The position numbers were made by a program, and so were the translations under genes. A model generated the notes under the pieces. The model was not told where the DNA came from. It saw only the letters and a list, made by a program, of their open reading frames with translations, and ran no database searches. Shown piece by piece: positions 22,641-35,949 of a DNA stretch of 64,000 nucleotides; position 1 is the first letter of the stretch; each line of letters opens with the position of its first letter. The DNA is from Dillenia suffruticosa (taxonomy: Eukaryota; Streptophyta; Magnoliopsida; Dilleniales; Dilleniaceae), in assembly GCA_033439265.1 (NCBI GenBank), contig JAVTVX010000009.1, forward strand, positions 9,823,109 through 9,887,108, read 5' to 3'.

Positions 22641-24063
22641 ATCAAGAGAAAGGATGTAATAACTCTAAGTTGGGTTATCTTAGCTCCAATATTCATCATA
22701 ACCTATTTCCTCTAAATTTTGGCATTCTTTTGTTACTATTTAAGGAAATCATACAATACTAAAAGAAATGAGTTCAATTGCAGGACTTATTATGGGATTT
22801 CATATATACCTAACTTTTAAAACATGCAATAGGATCCAGATTCTATAATTTAGGATATTCATCAAATACTTAGAATTCTAAGAGTATAGAAATTCCATAA
22901 AAAAAACTTGTTAAACATGTAATGACACTAAACTTAGGAAAATAGTGTCAAATTTATGCTCATTTCATAAAAAACAAGTCTTTGCTCGATTTTATTCCAC
23001 CCCAAGTCAAAATCAACTAAAATCTTAGAAACTTAACTATATTTGCGTTTGAGTACATTATTCTATGCATTGTGACTTAATTATATTAGCGTTTGAACAC
23101 ATTTCATATATATGAGTTAATTTTCTTGAACTCTAATATTTCAACGAATACTTACATGGTTTGGTCATCTAAACCTAAACTTATATGTTGCATCAACCTA
23201 GAAAAAGAAGATATTTAATAGAAAAACACACAAATATGCAAAATACTTACCTTTTAGGATTAGTCCAATTGACATGCAATGTTATGGATTTAATCTATAA
23301 AATATATGCTATAACATCATTAAAAATTTAAGAATCAAAGGGACACAAAAGTTTCAAAATTTGGAATGAGATTGAAGGTAGAAATTCGGGAAACACGTAT
23401 CCTAAACTTGACAAAAATTCTGCAGGAATTGGAACTTGAATGAGGAGCAAGACTAGGAATCTTAGACAAGAGACCCAGGTACACACAAATAGAGAGAGGA
23501 AGATAGAGAGAAAGTGCACCTAATCATCAAATGTGAGAGAGAACGGAATGTCTATTCATTGAAGAGAGAGAAGAGAGACGAGAGAGCAATACTGAGGGAG
23601 AGGGAGATAAAAAATAAGACTGAAAGAGGGAAAGAGAGTTTCGATCAGAACTCTTGGTCCCTTTGACCACTGATGTCAATTTGACAGTGATGACGGCTAG
23701 TAAGCGAGAGAGGAGAAGGTCCGCATTGAGAGAGAAAGTAGAAGAGAGAGATCAATACTTGAGATTGAGAGGGAGAGAGAGAATGAGAGCTCCAAACTAG
23801 GGTTTAGGGCTCCATGGCCAAAGATTGTTTCCATTATCTTCGGCAGCTCAAGGCGGGGACGACTAAAAGAAAAGAGCCTACGACTGAGACTGGGAGAGAG
23901 ATACTGAGAGGCTAAGAGAGGGTTTCTGACAGTGGAGAGTTCATTGGCTATGGACGGTACAGTGGTCATGGTTGCCATGGTAGCGTTAGGTAAGGGAGAG
24001 CGGAGGAGTGGAGGAGCAAAGAGATGGAGAGGGAGTGCAACTTCTCTCTCTTTGAACCATAAT
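22641..24063. other. Spacer with a GA-rich (CT-rich on minus) tract
   Basis: 22641-23330 is plain AT-rich sequence. 23460-24050 is GA-rich on the plus strand. A minus-strand frame at 23978-23697 (93 codons) starts MATMTTVPSIANELS but turns into Ser/Leu low complexity and matches nothing I know. The CT-rich composition on the minus strand resembles a plant 5' leader. Confidence 0.35.
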
Positions 24064-24172
24064 CAATGTTATCAGAACCGTACCGTGTATTGATCCGTAA
24101 AATTAAAAAATATGGTTGAACCGATTGGACTGTGGATCAATATGGTCGAACCGCTGATTTTTTAATAATAAT

Positions 24173-24212
<40 letters not shown>

Positions 24213-24558
24213 CAATAATTACTTTTAAAACTCATATTGATAATTAAGAACTAAATAACTAAATTATAAAGTCATATAAAATATAAATTAAAATCATAAT
24301 ATCAAAAATTGATAGTCTCACATCTCATATAAATTAAAAAAAATAAAAAAAAATCTTTAAAAAAATATTTTTTTTAGGTTTTAACCCTAAACCTTGGTTT
24401 TTTAAAACTGACGGTTCAACCTCGGTTCACGATTGAACTGTAGTTGAACCGCCGGTTCAGTCCGGTTCAATTGTAAAACGGTATTTTTATTCAACCGAAC
24501 CGCAAAATTGTTAAAAGAAGGGTTGAACTAGCGATTCAGTCCAGTTTTAATAACATTG
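24064..24558. mobile_element. MITE with terminal inverted repeats (hAT- or Mutator-like)
   Basis: 495 bp. The left end is CAATGTTATCAGAACCG; the right end, read inverted, is CAATGTTATTAAAACTGG. Perfect 8-bp target duplications ACCATAAT flank it (24056-24063 and 24559-24566). The next base is also C on both sides, so a 9-bp duplication sharing a TIR base is possible. That leaves hAT (8 bp) and Mutator (9 bp) open. It has no coding capacity and contains a (TA)n run at about 24176-24210. Confidence 0.85.
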
Positions 24559-24803
24559 ACCATAATCCCCTTTCTTTTTCTCTTTTATGTATAATGCAGA
24601 TAATGCTTGAGTGGTTTATAATTTTGGTTGTAGGACCCGCTACTATAGCTTGATTTGGATATTTAAAAGCATAAGTAACTGATAAGTGCATAAAGTCATA
24701 AAAAAAATTAATTTTCTCATAATTGACATTTTTGGACTTAGCGAGAAAAATATAAACTAAATGACACTCTTGAACATTTTTAGTAGAAAAGGATATTTTT
24801 GAG
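24559..24803. other. Spacer between the MITE and the copia element
   Basis: AT-rich sequence without recognisable features. Confidence 0.5.
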
Positions 24804-24884
24804 TGTTATGTGAGGACTTGCACTTGTCCCATATTGGATGCTTTGAAGAGTTAGGTTTCACTTGTAGCCTATAAATAGAGCCTT

Positions 24885-26269
24885 GACTCAAAAACAAAAA
24901 GAAACATGTTTTTTACTACGGATTTAGCGACGAAAATTTTAAAAAAATTCGTAACTAAATTTTTTAACGACAAAAAAGTTTTCATCACTAATGACATGTT
25001 GCAGAAATTTAGCGATGAAAATAAGAGTCCATTGTTAAATTTAACGATGAAAATCGGAGTCTGTCGCCATCTTTAGCAACGGAAAATAAGAATTCGTCAC
25101 TAAATTTAGTGATGAAAATAGGACTCCGTTGCTAAATTTAGTGATAGAAAATAAGAATCCGTTACTAAATTTGCAACAGAAAATAGGAATTCGTCACTAA
25201 TTTTAGTGACGGAAATTCGGAATCCATCACGAAATTAGCGATGATAAATAAGAATCCGTTGCTAAACAAAAGGAGACTTCTACCCACCTGATTCTACCCA
25301 CCTGCCTGCGAGCACGCCTCTTGTTTTTCCTAAAATCACCCAAATTTGAATCTGTGCATGCAAGGTGATATTGAGTTATCACAACCATTATACCACAATA
25401 TCTTTTGTGAATTCTTTTTTTTACTTTTATTATCTTACTCTCACCTTTTTTTTTTTTAAATATTTATCTCACTCTTATCTCTATTTTTTTCTTCTTCACT
25501 TAGGGGTCATTTTTTCATTGAACTTTTCTTAGTGTATATTTTTTTTCCTCTACCTTAGGGTAATTTTTTTCCTTCTTTATTCTCATTGAACTTTTCTTAT
25601 TGTTTAAATTCAATTTTGATTAAATTGATGCTAAATAAAGAAATAAAATATTTTTTGAGCTAAAAAGATAAATTTGATTAGTTAAGATAGAATAACAAAT
25701 TATTTTTCTTACCTATATAAAGTAATTTAGTTTGGCAATAAATAAGAATAACCTCTTATTAAAAAAAGAGTTTATAAAAATTATTTTGTGAATGCATTAA
25801 TATTCTACAAAATTATAAAATATTAGCATGCAAAAAGATGAACAAAATTGTTCCGACTCCTAAAATCATAAACATTATATTATTTAGTTAATTGATCGAG
25901 TTATTCAAACTTTGAATGAGTCTATCTAATTAAACTCATTGAAAAAAATTCATAATAATTCAAATATATTATATACTTTTTCATTTAATTGTTCTTAGAT
26001 AAAAATTACCAATTCATATAATTTTTTACATAATTAACAGATAAACTAGTAAAAGTTTCAAATATTTTGTTGCTAGGTGCGCCAAAAAAATAAATGATTT
26101 ATGCAATTCAACAAATTGATATAGTACTAGAGTTCACACGTGGTTCATCATGCGGACCTCTTTTATAATACAATGTCTAATACATATGAATCTTCAAATT
26201 GATACATGTTTCGAAACTCAAAAGTTTTTCTATGGATACTTCAATTTCTCTATTTTATTTGCTAATGCT

Positions 26270-26300
<31 letters not shown>

Positions 26301-27754
26301 CAAAATTAAAAACATATTAAATAATAAGATAGAATTATTTTTCTTACATATATTTGATTAATAAAGGAATTTAGTCACAAATTTTGAAATACCTATATAA
26401 ATTAGTAACGAATTTAGTTACAAATATTTTTTTATAATAAATTAGTGAGAAATTTAGTCATAAATATTTTTCGTAATTAATTAGTGATCAATTTAGCCAT
26501 GATATTAGAATTCATTACTAAATTTTGTGATAAATATTTTTTTCGTGATTAATTAGCGATGGAAAACTTTTATAGCTAATTACCGACGAAATTTGTCACG
26601 AAATTTTTTCGTTACTAAATTTAGCGACGGAAATCAGTATTCGTCGCTAAATTTAGCGATGGAAATCAGAATCCATCGCTACGGAAATCAGAATCCGTCT
26701 CTAAATCTTTTCTTTTTATTTTTGAAATTAGCATTTTATATTTTATTTTATTATTTTTTCTTTTCTTTTATTAATTTATTATTCTTTTACTTATTTTATT
26801 TTATTTTTTTGAAATCTTAGGAGTGTTTGTAAACGGACTGCCACCTCTCAGTAGGCCTGGACGTGGATGTTTGATCTACTGTTTGATCGCTTGGAAAACT
26901 TGTGCATAGTTCTGATCTACTGTCTTCTTTGCTGAAAACAATGATGATGAAAAATGAATAGCTAAACTTTCGAAGGTGATGAAACTATTGATGAAAGAAG
27001 CGAACGGGCGGAGAAGACAAAGAACACGAAGGGTGAATTCGATGGTAGCGGATGATGAAAAATTATTTGTTAAAATTGTTTTAATTATTTATTATCGAAA
27101 ATTGTCAATTTTGTTAGAATTGTAATATTCACTATATATTCAACTTGATTCCGTTAAAAAAGAGAGACAAGATTAAAAATATTTCATAATAGATTGTAGA
27201 AGAAATTTAGTCATGAAATTAGCCACAAATTTGAAATGCCTATATAAATTAGTAACAAATTTAGCAACAAATATTTTTTGTAGCAAATTAGTGACGAATT
27301 TAGTCACGGATAATTTTTGTGACTAATTAGTGACGAATTAGTCACTAATATTGAGTTCGTTGCTAAATTTTCGGACATTTTTTTTCGATGTAAATTAGCG
27401 ATAAATTTAGTGATAGAATATTTTTATAACTAATTACTGACAAAATTTGTCACAAAATTTTTCGTTACTAGATTTAGCGACGAATTGAGCCACGAATACT
27501 CGATCGTCGCTAAATTTAGTCACGAAATTTCTATTCCTCACTAATTAATAACGAATTTTGCAATAAAAATATTTTCATTGCTAATTAGTGACGAATTTAG
27601 TTACGAATAAATTATTAGTCACTAATTTGGCCACGAGTACTTTTTCATCGCAAATTTACTCGCTAAATAGTGACAAAACTCTTTTTCGTTGCTAAATTTG
27701 TCGCAAAATAGTAATGAATTTTTTCCATCACTAAAATCGTGTTTTTTTGTAGTG
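24885..27754. mobile_element. Non-autonomous CACTA (En/Spm) element A
   Basis: 2870 bp inserted in the copia 5' LTR, with 3-bp target duplications CTT at 24882-24884 and 27755-27757. Removing the element and one CTT gives a sequence that aligns with the 3' LTR around 33985, which confirms both borders. The right end is a good CACTA terminus (TTTTTTTGTAGTG). The left end is decayed (GACTCAAAAACAAAAAG), with a CACTA-like ACTACGGATTT a little further in. Subterminal regions (about 24915-25270 and 26380-27754) are packed with variants of TTTAGCGACGAA in both orientations, the presumed transposase-binding repeats. No transposase is encoded. The interior has a small GC-rich stretch (25275-25330) and a tRNA-like module. 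Confidence 0.85.
25331..25405 (-). other. tRNA-like A-box/B-box module in CACTA element A
   Basis: On the minus strand, GATATTGTGGTATAATGGTT matches the start of a tRNA through its A-box. About 25 bases later a B-box-like CAGATTCAAATTTG follows, then TTTT. The 5' part is nearly the same as that in element E (63672-63640). It cannot fold as a normal tRNA. Pol III promoter function is inference. Confidence 0.5.
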
Positions 27755-28181
27755 CTTGCACTTGTCCTACATCGAATAAGTTGAAGAGTTGACTCTTACT
27801 TGAAATCTATAAATAGAGGACTTAGTAATGATTTGCAAAAAAAAAAAGCAACAAGAGAGCTAATGGGCTATTAGGACTTTTACGTCATCAAGCTTCTTGT
27901 ATTATTTTGAATTCTCTTATGTTTTTGTATTAGTGCTTGTGAACTTAGGAACACTTTCGTAATGCTTTTGTTTTCTCTTCTTCATCATGGAAATTTTGCT
28001 CTTCGTCCACTTATAGATGTAGGTCATTTGACTAAACCATGAAAATCTAGTGTCTCTTTATTATCATCATAATCATTTTGTGTTAGTTGTCTAAAATCGC
28101 TTTGACGATTCTTGGGTCTTATCTTGGGTTTTATTCTTACAAACTAGTATCAAAGTTTTGTTAAAAGTTCTGTGGCTCCAA

Positions 28182-28861
28182 GATAACGATGACGGTAATA
28201 AATACCAATGTTGTGGTCATCATGATTCAGGACGAAGTTGATGTAGCACTAAAAGGAGTAGAGAAAAGGCTAGAGAAGATAAATGATGAGGATTTTAATG
28301 AGCTAGAAAAAAAGTTTAGATCAACTATTATACAAAATCTCTCTAATGAGGTTTTAAAGAAGTTTGCTTCTGAGACGACAACCAAAGGCATGTAGGAAAA
28401 GTTGAAATCCTTGTATTTGAAGAAAACTGGTGAGAACAGGCTTTTATATGAAACAATCTTTATACATATTTTGTATGACTAAAGGTATATCTATACTCTC
28501 AATCTCGATAAATTTAACTCTATTATTATGGATTTAGATAATATAGATGTGAAAATTGATGATGAAGATTAGACCCTTTTATTGTTACGTTCCCTTCTCC
28601 AATCATTTAGGCATTTTCAAGATACTATGATGGAAAAGAAATCATCTCGTATCACGAAATTAAATCTTTTCTAAAATCTAAGGAGTAGATTGATTGGGAC
28701 ACAATCGGGAAAACTAGTGAAGATGAGGCTAATGTTTAGTTTGGGATGTGTCTGAAAAGAGAGACTTTAACAGTAGTAAATCTAAATGTGGATCTAAATA
28801 CAAGCACTGGAATTTGGTTTGCAATTATTGTCATAAAAAGGGGCACATTAAGTTCAAATGC
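28182..28861 (+). pseudogene. copia gag remnant with zinc knuckle
   Basis: Gag packages the element RNA. The first frame (28189-28395) is a helical N-terminal part. The next frame carries DLDNIDVKIDDED, followed by LLLLRSLLQSFRHFQDT, the conserved gag motif of Tnt1-type copia elements. A complete CCHC knuckle CNYCHKKGHIKFKC is at 28820-28861. Stops at about 28393, 28480 and 28570 and frame changes break it. Confidence 0.85.
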
Positions 28862-28989
28862 TTCAAATAAAAAATAGAGATAAGTATAAGGAGAAATTTG
28901 AACTAAAATATTTTGAAATCGCTGAAGCTAGCATTGTAGCTGATGAAAGTGATGGAAATATATTATTTGTGATTGATGACATGACAATG

Positions 28990-30940
28990 TCTAAAAATGA
29001 GTGAATTTTAGATCGGGTTGTTATTATCACATGTGTCCCAATAGGGATTTGTGTTCCACTTATGAATTTTGTAACGGTGGAATAGTTTTGATAGGCAATA
29101 ATGTTGCCTGTGATGTTATGGGTAAGGGTATAGTTTGAATTAAAATGTATTATGGTATTGTGAGGACACTCACTATTGTTAGACATGTTCCTGATCTAAA
29201 ATAAAATAAAAAAAAAAAATCTTATCTCTTTAGACACTCTTGAGGCTCTTTGGTACGGGTATACAACTAAAGATTGAGTTATGAAAGTTAGTAAAGGTGC
29301 TCCTATTGTGTTGAAATATTGCAAGTGTGGTAGATTGTATATTTTGTAGGGATCAATTGTCACACAGTCTCTATATCATCTTTATCTAATTCTAATATCA
29401 CCAAATTATGACATATGTATTCGGGGCACATAAGTGAGAAATGTTTAACCAGGTTAAGCAAAAGAAGCATTCTTTGTTGACAAAGTATTAAAACATTGGA
29501 TTTCTATGAACACTATATCTTAGAGAAGCAGATGAGAGTTAGTTTTCGTTCACCTATAATTCATCAGACTAAAGGTACTTTGGGTTACATCTATTCAGAT
29601 CTTTAGGTGCCGATTCATATTTTGTCTAAGGGTAGTGCTAGGTACATGTTGACTTTCATTGATGATTTTTTAAGGAAAGTTTGGGTTATTTTCCTAAACA
29701 AAAGAATGATATTGCCTATTGTTAAGTAATGAAAAGTTTTAATTGAGAAATAGACAGATAAACACATCAAGCGGTTTAGAACAGATAATGGCACACAATT
29801 TTGTGAATGTGAATTTGATGAATTTTGCAAGAATGAAAGAATTGTTTAACACCATATAGTTAGAATGGCACTTTAGCAAAACCGTGTGGCTGAACAGAAC
29901 TCTTTTGGAGAGAGAGCAATGTATAATCTCTAATGTAGGGTTAATAAAGGACGTTTGGGCTGAGACTATCTATATATCTTTTTATATTGTCAGTCGTCCT
30001 CCTTTTGCAACCCTTGGATTTAAAACTTTTGAGGAAGTTTGGTCAAACACTCCTACTAATTACTCTAATTTGAAAGTATTTGGGTGTCCATTATACATGC
30101 ATGTAAACTATGGGATATTAGAGTATCAAGCTAAAGAGTATATTTTTCTTGGTATGCTTCTGGGTGAAAAGGTATAAATTGTGGTGTCCTGATCCCAAAT
30201 TTCTAAAATTTGTAATTAGGAGAGAGATTATATTTTATGAACTTTCTATATTGTCTTTTGGAAAGAATTGTTCTAGTTCTTCTCATACAAATGGAAATAA
30301 CAATATACTGAAGTGGGTGATTTAGAAATCGGTAGTTCTAGTCCTTTTCAGTTGGACTCTTCTCTTTAGCGAAATTTAGTATATGTGCCAAGATCTACTA
30401 AAAAAGAAAATTCAGAAGATGAGTAGTATTCCGTAGCCAAAAATAGATCAAGAGGGAGATTTGACCACTACAAAGATATACAAATTCTGCAAATTTGGTT
30501 GCATATGCTTTCTTAGTTGCAAAAGTGATAGATGGAGTTGGTGAACCTTCAACATACCCCAAAGTGGTATGTTGTGGCAATTCAGCAAAGTGGTTTATCA
30601 CGATAAATGAAGAAATTGAGTATCTCCATAGAAATGGTATTTGGGTTATAGTGAAGCTGCCTTTAGGTAAGAAAATTATTGAATGCAAATGAGTCTTTAA
30701 GAAAATGGAAGGCACTCCCAGGGTTGAAGATGCAAAGGGCTATAGTCAGGTACCATGTGTTAATTTTAATGATGTGTTTTCAGCTATTGTTAAACATAGC
30801 TTTATTTGTGTTTTGCTTACCTTAGTTGCCATACCAGATTTAGAGTTAGAACAGTTGGATATTAAGACAACTTTTCTGCATGGTGAACTTGATGAACAAA
30901 TCTACATAATGCAGCCCTAAAGATTTGAAATTGAAGGAAA
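28990..30940 (+). pseudogene. copia protease-integrase-RT remnant, first part
   Basis: Frame-shifted pieces follow copia order. A protease-like stretch near 29005-29130 has lost its DSG. Parts of the integrase core lie at 29560-29880, then NRTLLEREQCIISNVGLIKD and NYSNLKVFGCPLYMHVN (29884-30177) mark the integrase C-terminal part. RT begins at 30600 with HRNGIWVIVKLPLGKK and continues with ELEQLDIKTTFLHGELDEQI (30705-30920). A stop every few tens of codons shows long decay. RT is cut at 30942 by a solo LTR and resumes at 32707. Confidence 0.85.
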
Positions 30941-30942
30941 AG

Positions 30943-32706
30943 TGTTGGCAAAATATGTTTCGATGATGAGGAAAACTAGGTTAGAGTTATGAAAAATTAA
31001 TTTGGAAGTAATTAAAATAAGTCCGAGAATGTTTAATGTTACTTAGCTAAATTTCAGATAATAACAAGTTGACTCACATATGAAACAAGTTGACTTGCTA
31101 AGTGAAATGAACTTACTAGGCAAAATAGTAACCGTGAGTTAAATCGACTTACATACATGACAAGTAACAAAAAATAAAAACGAAGTATAAGTCTATGTAT
31201 AAGTCAAGTGGAAAATATAATACTAAGTCGACCTATACTATCTATAAGTTGACTTACATAGTTGAGACTTGGATAATCAGTTAAGTTGCAAAACTACAAG
31301 TTGACACGATGAAACAACAAGTTGATCTACGGTGGAAAATCAAAACATAATTTAACTCTTAGACATCTTAAGTCGACCTAGGACTTAAAGTTTAACATAA
31401 GTATTGGCTTAAGTTGACTTAACATAAGTACAAGTCAACCTACATATAATTGACTTAAGAAAATTTAATGAAAGCTAAAGCACAAGTCGACCTAGGTACA
31501 AGATAAGTCAACTTGTCTATGTTCAAATTCCTTGAAAACAAATTATCATTAAGCACTAGTCGGCTTGAAGCAAGTGTGAGTTGACCAAGATCAGTAGTTA
31601 AAAAAAATGGTTAAGTCAAAAGGAATGTAAGTCGACCTAATATACACATAGTCAACCTACAAACATGCATAATAGAGAAAGGCTTAAGTACCATCAAGCA
31701 CTAGTCGACCTGAAATGAATATAAATTGAATTGCATGAGTAGAAAGTAAAAAATGCTTAAATGAAATGAAACTTAAGTCGACTTGAAGCATATACAAGCC
31801 AACTTGCATGAACAGCAAAGTAAAAACATACTTAAGTGGAAAAGCATATACAAGCCAACCTACATGAGTAGCAAAGTAAAAAATACTTAAGTAAAATGGA
31901 GGACAAGTCGATCTGAAGTAAATTCAAGCCAACATACATAGATGTCAAAGTGAAAATACTCAAGGAGAATGGAGCACAAGTTGACTAACATGCATATAAG
32001 TCGACCTACACAAGCATGGGCTTTATAGAATACAAAACACAAGTTAACCTGCAGGAAGAATAAGTCAATTTGATATGAGTAACGGCTAGTACCTGCAGAA
32101 AAGCTGTAGAATATTAAATGAGTCCTAACTACTTTTAATGGTTAGTTGTTGCATTTATTGAAGCTCAATAGCTCTTTTGTTCTCACCATTTTAAATACAA
32201 CATTTCAAGAGAAAAATTATATAGATTAAACATGATTGAGCAAAAATATCTAAGGCAATTTGAGAGCAAATTTTCCTTTTTGTGTTGTATTCTTCTTCCT
32301 ATACTTTCTAAAGTTAATGTTTCATACTTGTACATTTGTTTCACATTTAAATCTTTGTAAAAGTCTAGAAGATAGGGTTCTTTTGGTCTGGACTTTAAGT
32401 GTTTGAGTGAAACATATGAGTTATACTAGCACTCGTAGAAAGCTAGTGGGTAATATTTGAGAGAAACACTGTAAGATTTGTCTAATACATGTGCAAACTA
32501 GTTGTTTGTATTATTTTGAGAAAATAGTAGATTTGAAAATTCAGGTGAAATCAGGGAGTAGCTGCACAATAGGGAGGGTGAGATCACTATAAATCTGGAT
32601 TGTCAATTTTTAGATTCTTTAGTCAATCTCTTCTCAATCTAGAAAAATCCACAAGTACCGAAAACAACCTGTTTACTCCTCTAGGTTACCCATACTACGT
32701 TCTTCA
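30943..32706 (+). mobile_element. Solo long LTR (SIRE/Maximus-like copia) inserted in RT
   Basis: 1764 bp starting TGTTGGCAAAATATG and ending ACGTTCTTCA, with perfect 5-bp target duplications AAAAG (30938-30942 and 32707-32711). RT reading resumes correctly after it. The LTR holds a cluster of AAGTCGACYTACA-type motifs (30990-32080), an AACGGCTAGTACCTGC stretch, GAGAAACACTGTAAG, and the promoter-like GATCACTATAAATC near 32583, features of long SIRE-type LTRs. No internal sequence remains. Confidence 0.85.
30990..32080. repeat. Cluster of dispersed AAGTCGACYT motifs
   Basis: About two dozen or more variants of AAGTYGACYT, each often followed by ACATA or GAAGCA, are spaced 20-60 bp apart. Both AAGTTGACTT and AAGTCGACCT forms occur. 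The central GTCGAC is palindromic. The motif is confined to the U3 part of the solo LTR. Confidence 0.8.
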
Positions 32707-33835
32707 AAAAGAAGACCATGTTTGTTTGCTAAAGAAATTCTTATATGGATTGAAACAGTATTCAAAACAGTGGTATAAGAGGTTTGATTCCTTTATGATA
32801 GTTATGGTTATTCTAAGAGCATGTATGATAGCTATGTTTACTTTCAGATGTTAGGTGATGGTTCTTTCATTTATTTGTTATTTTATGTTGATGACATGTT
32901 TATTGTGACTAAAATTAGTCAAGAGTTCACTCTTTAAAGTTGCTATTAACTAGTGAATTTGAAATGAAACATTTAGAAGCAACTAAGAAGATTCTTGATA
33001 TGGAGATATAGAGAGATCAAGGAGTTGGAAAATTATGCCTAACTCAACAAAATTATTTAAAAAAAGTTTTTGAGAAGTTTGGCATGAAAGATGCTAAACC
33101 TGTAGTACTTCTCCTCTGAGTGATTTTAGGCTCTTTACTGTACACTCACTATAGTCAGTTGAAGAGGAAGAGTATATGGTATGGGTTCCATATTCGAGTA
33201 TAGTGGGCAATATCACATATACAATGGTTTGTACACATATGGATATCTCACAAGTAGTTAGTATTGTTAGCTGATATATGGCTTGTCCTAGAAAAGTTTA
33301 TTGGCATGCTGTAAAGTGGATTCTTACATACTTGTGGGGTAGTTTAAGCACTTTTTTGGAGTTTGGGAAAAATAGTATCAATTTGGTTGGTTTTATGAAC
33401 TTCGATGGATCTTGATAGAAGAAAATCACTTATAGGCTATGTATTTTGCATTGGGGGTAGTGTAGTTAGTTGGAAAGCTACCTTATAACTAGTTGTGGTA
33501 TTGTCTATAACGGAGGCAGAATATATGGCAGTGGTTGAGGCAATTAAAGATGCTTTGTAGCTGAGAGATTTGTTTGGTGAATTTAGTTTATGTCAAGGTG
33601 TGGGTACCATTTATTGTGAAAGTTAAAGTGTAATGCACTTGACTAAAGTTCAGATATATTATGAGAGGACGAATATATTGATGTGAAGTCTCACTTAAGT
33701 TAGGACACCACTACTAAAGAGAATGTTCTTGTTGAGAAGATTAGTTTCAAAGGCAATATTGCTGACATGTTTACCAAACCTCTTCCAGTTTATAAGTTCA
33801 AGTAGTGCTTGGACTTGGTTGGTGTTTATTGTTGG
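32707..33835 (+). pseudogene. copia RT-RNase H remnant, second part
   Basis: RT continues with EDHVCLLKKFLYGLKQ and QWYKRFDSFM (32715-32800), then the catalytic YVDDM box near 32885. RNase H appears in pieces: TEAEYMAV (around 33510), KYIDVKSHL, and the terminal FKGNIADMFTKPLP near 33750-33790. Stops and frameshifts occur throughout. It ends about 70 bp before the 3' LTR start at 33909. Confidence 0.85.
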
Positions 33836-35837
33836 TGATCTGGCATATTAGGGCATTTGTGGAGATGATAGAGCTATTTGTGTACAAAAGCAACGAAAGA
33901 TGGATATTTGTTATGTTGTGACTTGTACTTGTCCCACATTAGATACTTTGAAGAGTTGGGCTTCACTTGGAGTTTATAACTAGAACCTTGGACTTGTCTT
34001 GTATAGGATAAGTTGAAGAATTGACTGTCACATCGAATAAATAGTTTGTGAACAAAAAAAAAAAAAAAACCAAGAGAACTATTGGGCAATTAGAACCTTT
34101 GGGTTATCGAATCTCACAACAAAATTAAAGGTCTATGCTAATGCTAACATTTATTATCGGTAATTTTTAGTAACGGGTTTTTGTACCCTATAGAGACCAT
34201 TTTAACAAAACCATAGAGAAATGTGTACATGTTCTTACGGGTATAAATTGTCTATTGGGAAATGTTTATCAACCGTCAGAAAAGATAACATAACCATTTG
34301 TAAAATGATATTTAATTATGATGGTTATCAGTTATGGTAAGTAAATGTGATGCTCTTTAGGGATGGTTTGAAAATATTCTCTATATGATTCATCTTTATT
34401 GTCCGCTTAATCATACCGTCTGCATATGTTCTATATTTATACTAATATATATATTGCACAGTCATTAAAAACTATGTTCAAGTTTCATGGTTATCACTGT
34501 TATCACTTGTGTCAATAAATGTGATAGTTTTTTAGAACGGTTTGAAAACATTCTCTATATATGTCATTTATACTGAGTACTGTGATGGTTTAAAAAGTTT
34601 TTATTTGCAATATCTAGAGGTAAGTTTGTGATAATTTGGGATAACAGATAGTAAGTTGCTATAATAGATGATATGGTGCGTTGAGATAAGTTATGATAAG
34701 TTTGTGATAACTAGTAGTAATATAGTGTGTATATGGTAAAGTTGGAAATATTATTATATATTATAGTAAAATTGATATAGCAGGTAGTAAATTTGTCATA
34801 AAATAAAAGTAGTAAGATTACGAGTGGTAATAACTTATGTTTAGTTTGCGTGACACCGAAGTCAAATGTGCATAATTGTGTGGTTATTAGTAATGCATGG
34901 TAACATTATGCACAATGGTAAGAATTTTACCATTATAGTAACATTATTAATATATTATTATTAGCATTATTAATATAGATTATTGTTGTTTCAAATAAGT
35001 TAAAAAAAAAAATTATTTTGAATGTTGTTATCTAATTTGGGGCGGGTTGCTATAATAAGTGATAAGTAACAATAAATTGTGATAAGTTAACTAGTGGTAA
35101 TACAATAGTGTGGTAACTTTATGGTAACAGTTATCAGATAACTAGAAATAATATGTGGTAAGCAACAATAAATTATGGCAGGAGTGTAGTATCTTCATGA
35201 TAACAATTATCGAATAACTAGTGGTAATACACTAGTGCAGTTATAATAGGTGGTAAGTAACAATAAATTGTGATAGGTTAACCAGCGGTAATACAGTAGT
35301 ATAGTAATTTCATGATAACAGTTATTGGATAAATAGCGGTAATACACAACTTCATGATAACAGTACTCGGAGTGCAACAGATTTCAATATCTTGATTTTT
35401 TTATTTTTGTTTACACAACGTTGCTAATATATTAATAATTTAAATTATAATATATTAATAATTTAAAAAACTAATAAATAAATTTAAATTATAATATATT
35501 AATAATTAAAAAAATGTATATATTTAATCACAAATTTTTACCTATTCAAAATATATAATATTAATAACTCATAATTCATTCATTATGAAATATCATTCAA
35601 ATACATCAAAATATAATTCAAATAAATAAATAATAGATGGCTTGAATATTTCAAGTTGAATTTAAACAGTAAGAAAATTCAATGAGAATAGAAAATGAGA
35701 AAAACATAAACCCAAAGTAAAGCAAAAAATAGAGGTGAGAATGAGAAAAGGAAAAAAAAAAAAACAAGGTGAGAGCGAGATAGGAAAAAAAAAGGAGAGT
35801 GAGACGAGAGGAAAGAAGAAAAAAAAAAGCAAAACAA

Positions 35838-35926
35838 GACATTGTGGTACAGTGGTCGATACAACTTATGTTGATTCGAAATCTCAGGTCGCAAGTTCAA
35901 ACCCACGTGCTAACATTTTTTGCAAC
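35838..35926 (+). other. tRNA-like A-box/B-box module in CACTA element B
   Basis: GACATTGTGGTACAGTGGTC corresponds to a tRNA 5' part with A-box. GCAAGTTCAAACCCACG matches the B-box consensus GWTCRANNC. CATTTTTTGC, a possible Pol III terminator, follows about 10 bases later, then the GC-rich block. The gap between boxes is in the normal tRNA range, but stems pair poorly. Confidence 0.55.
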
Positions 35927-35949
35927 AAAAAAGAGGGCCATGCGTGGTG

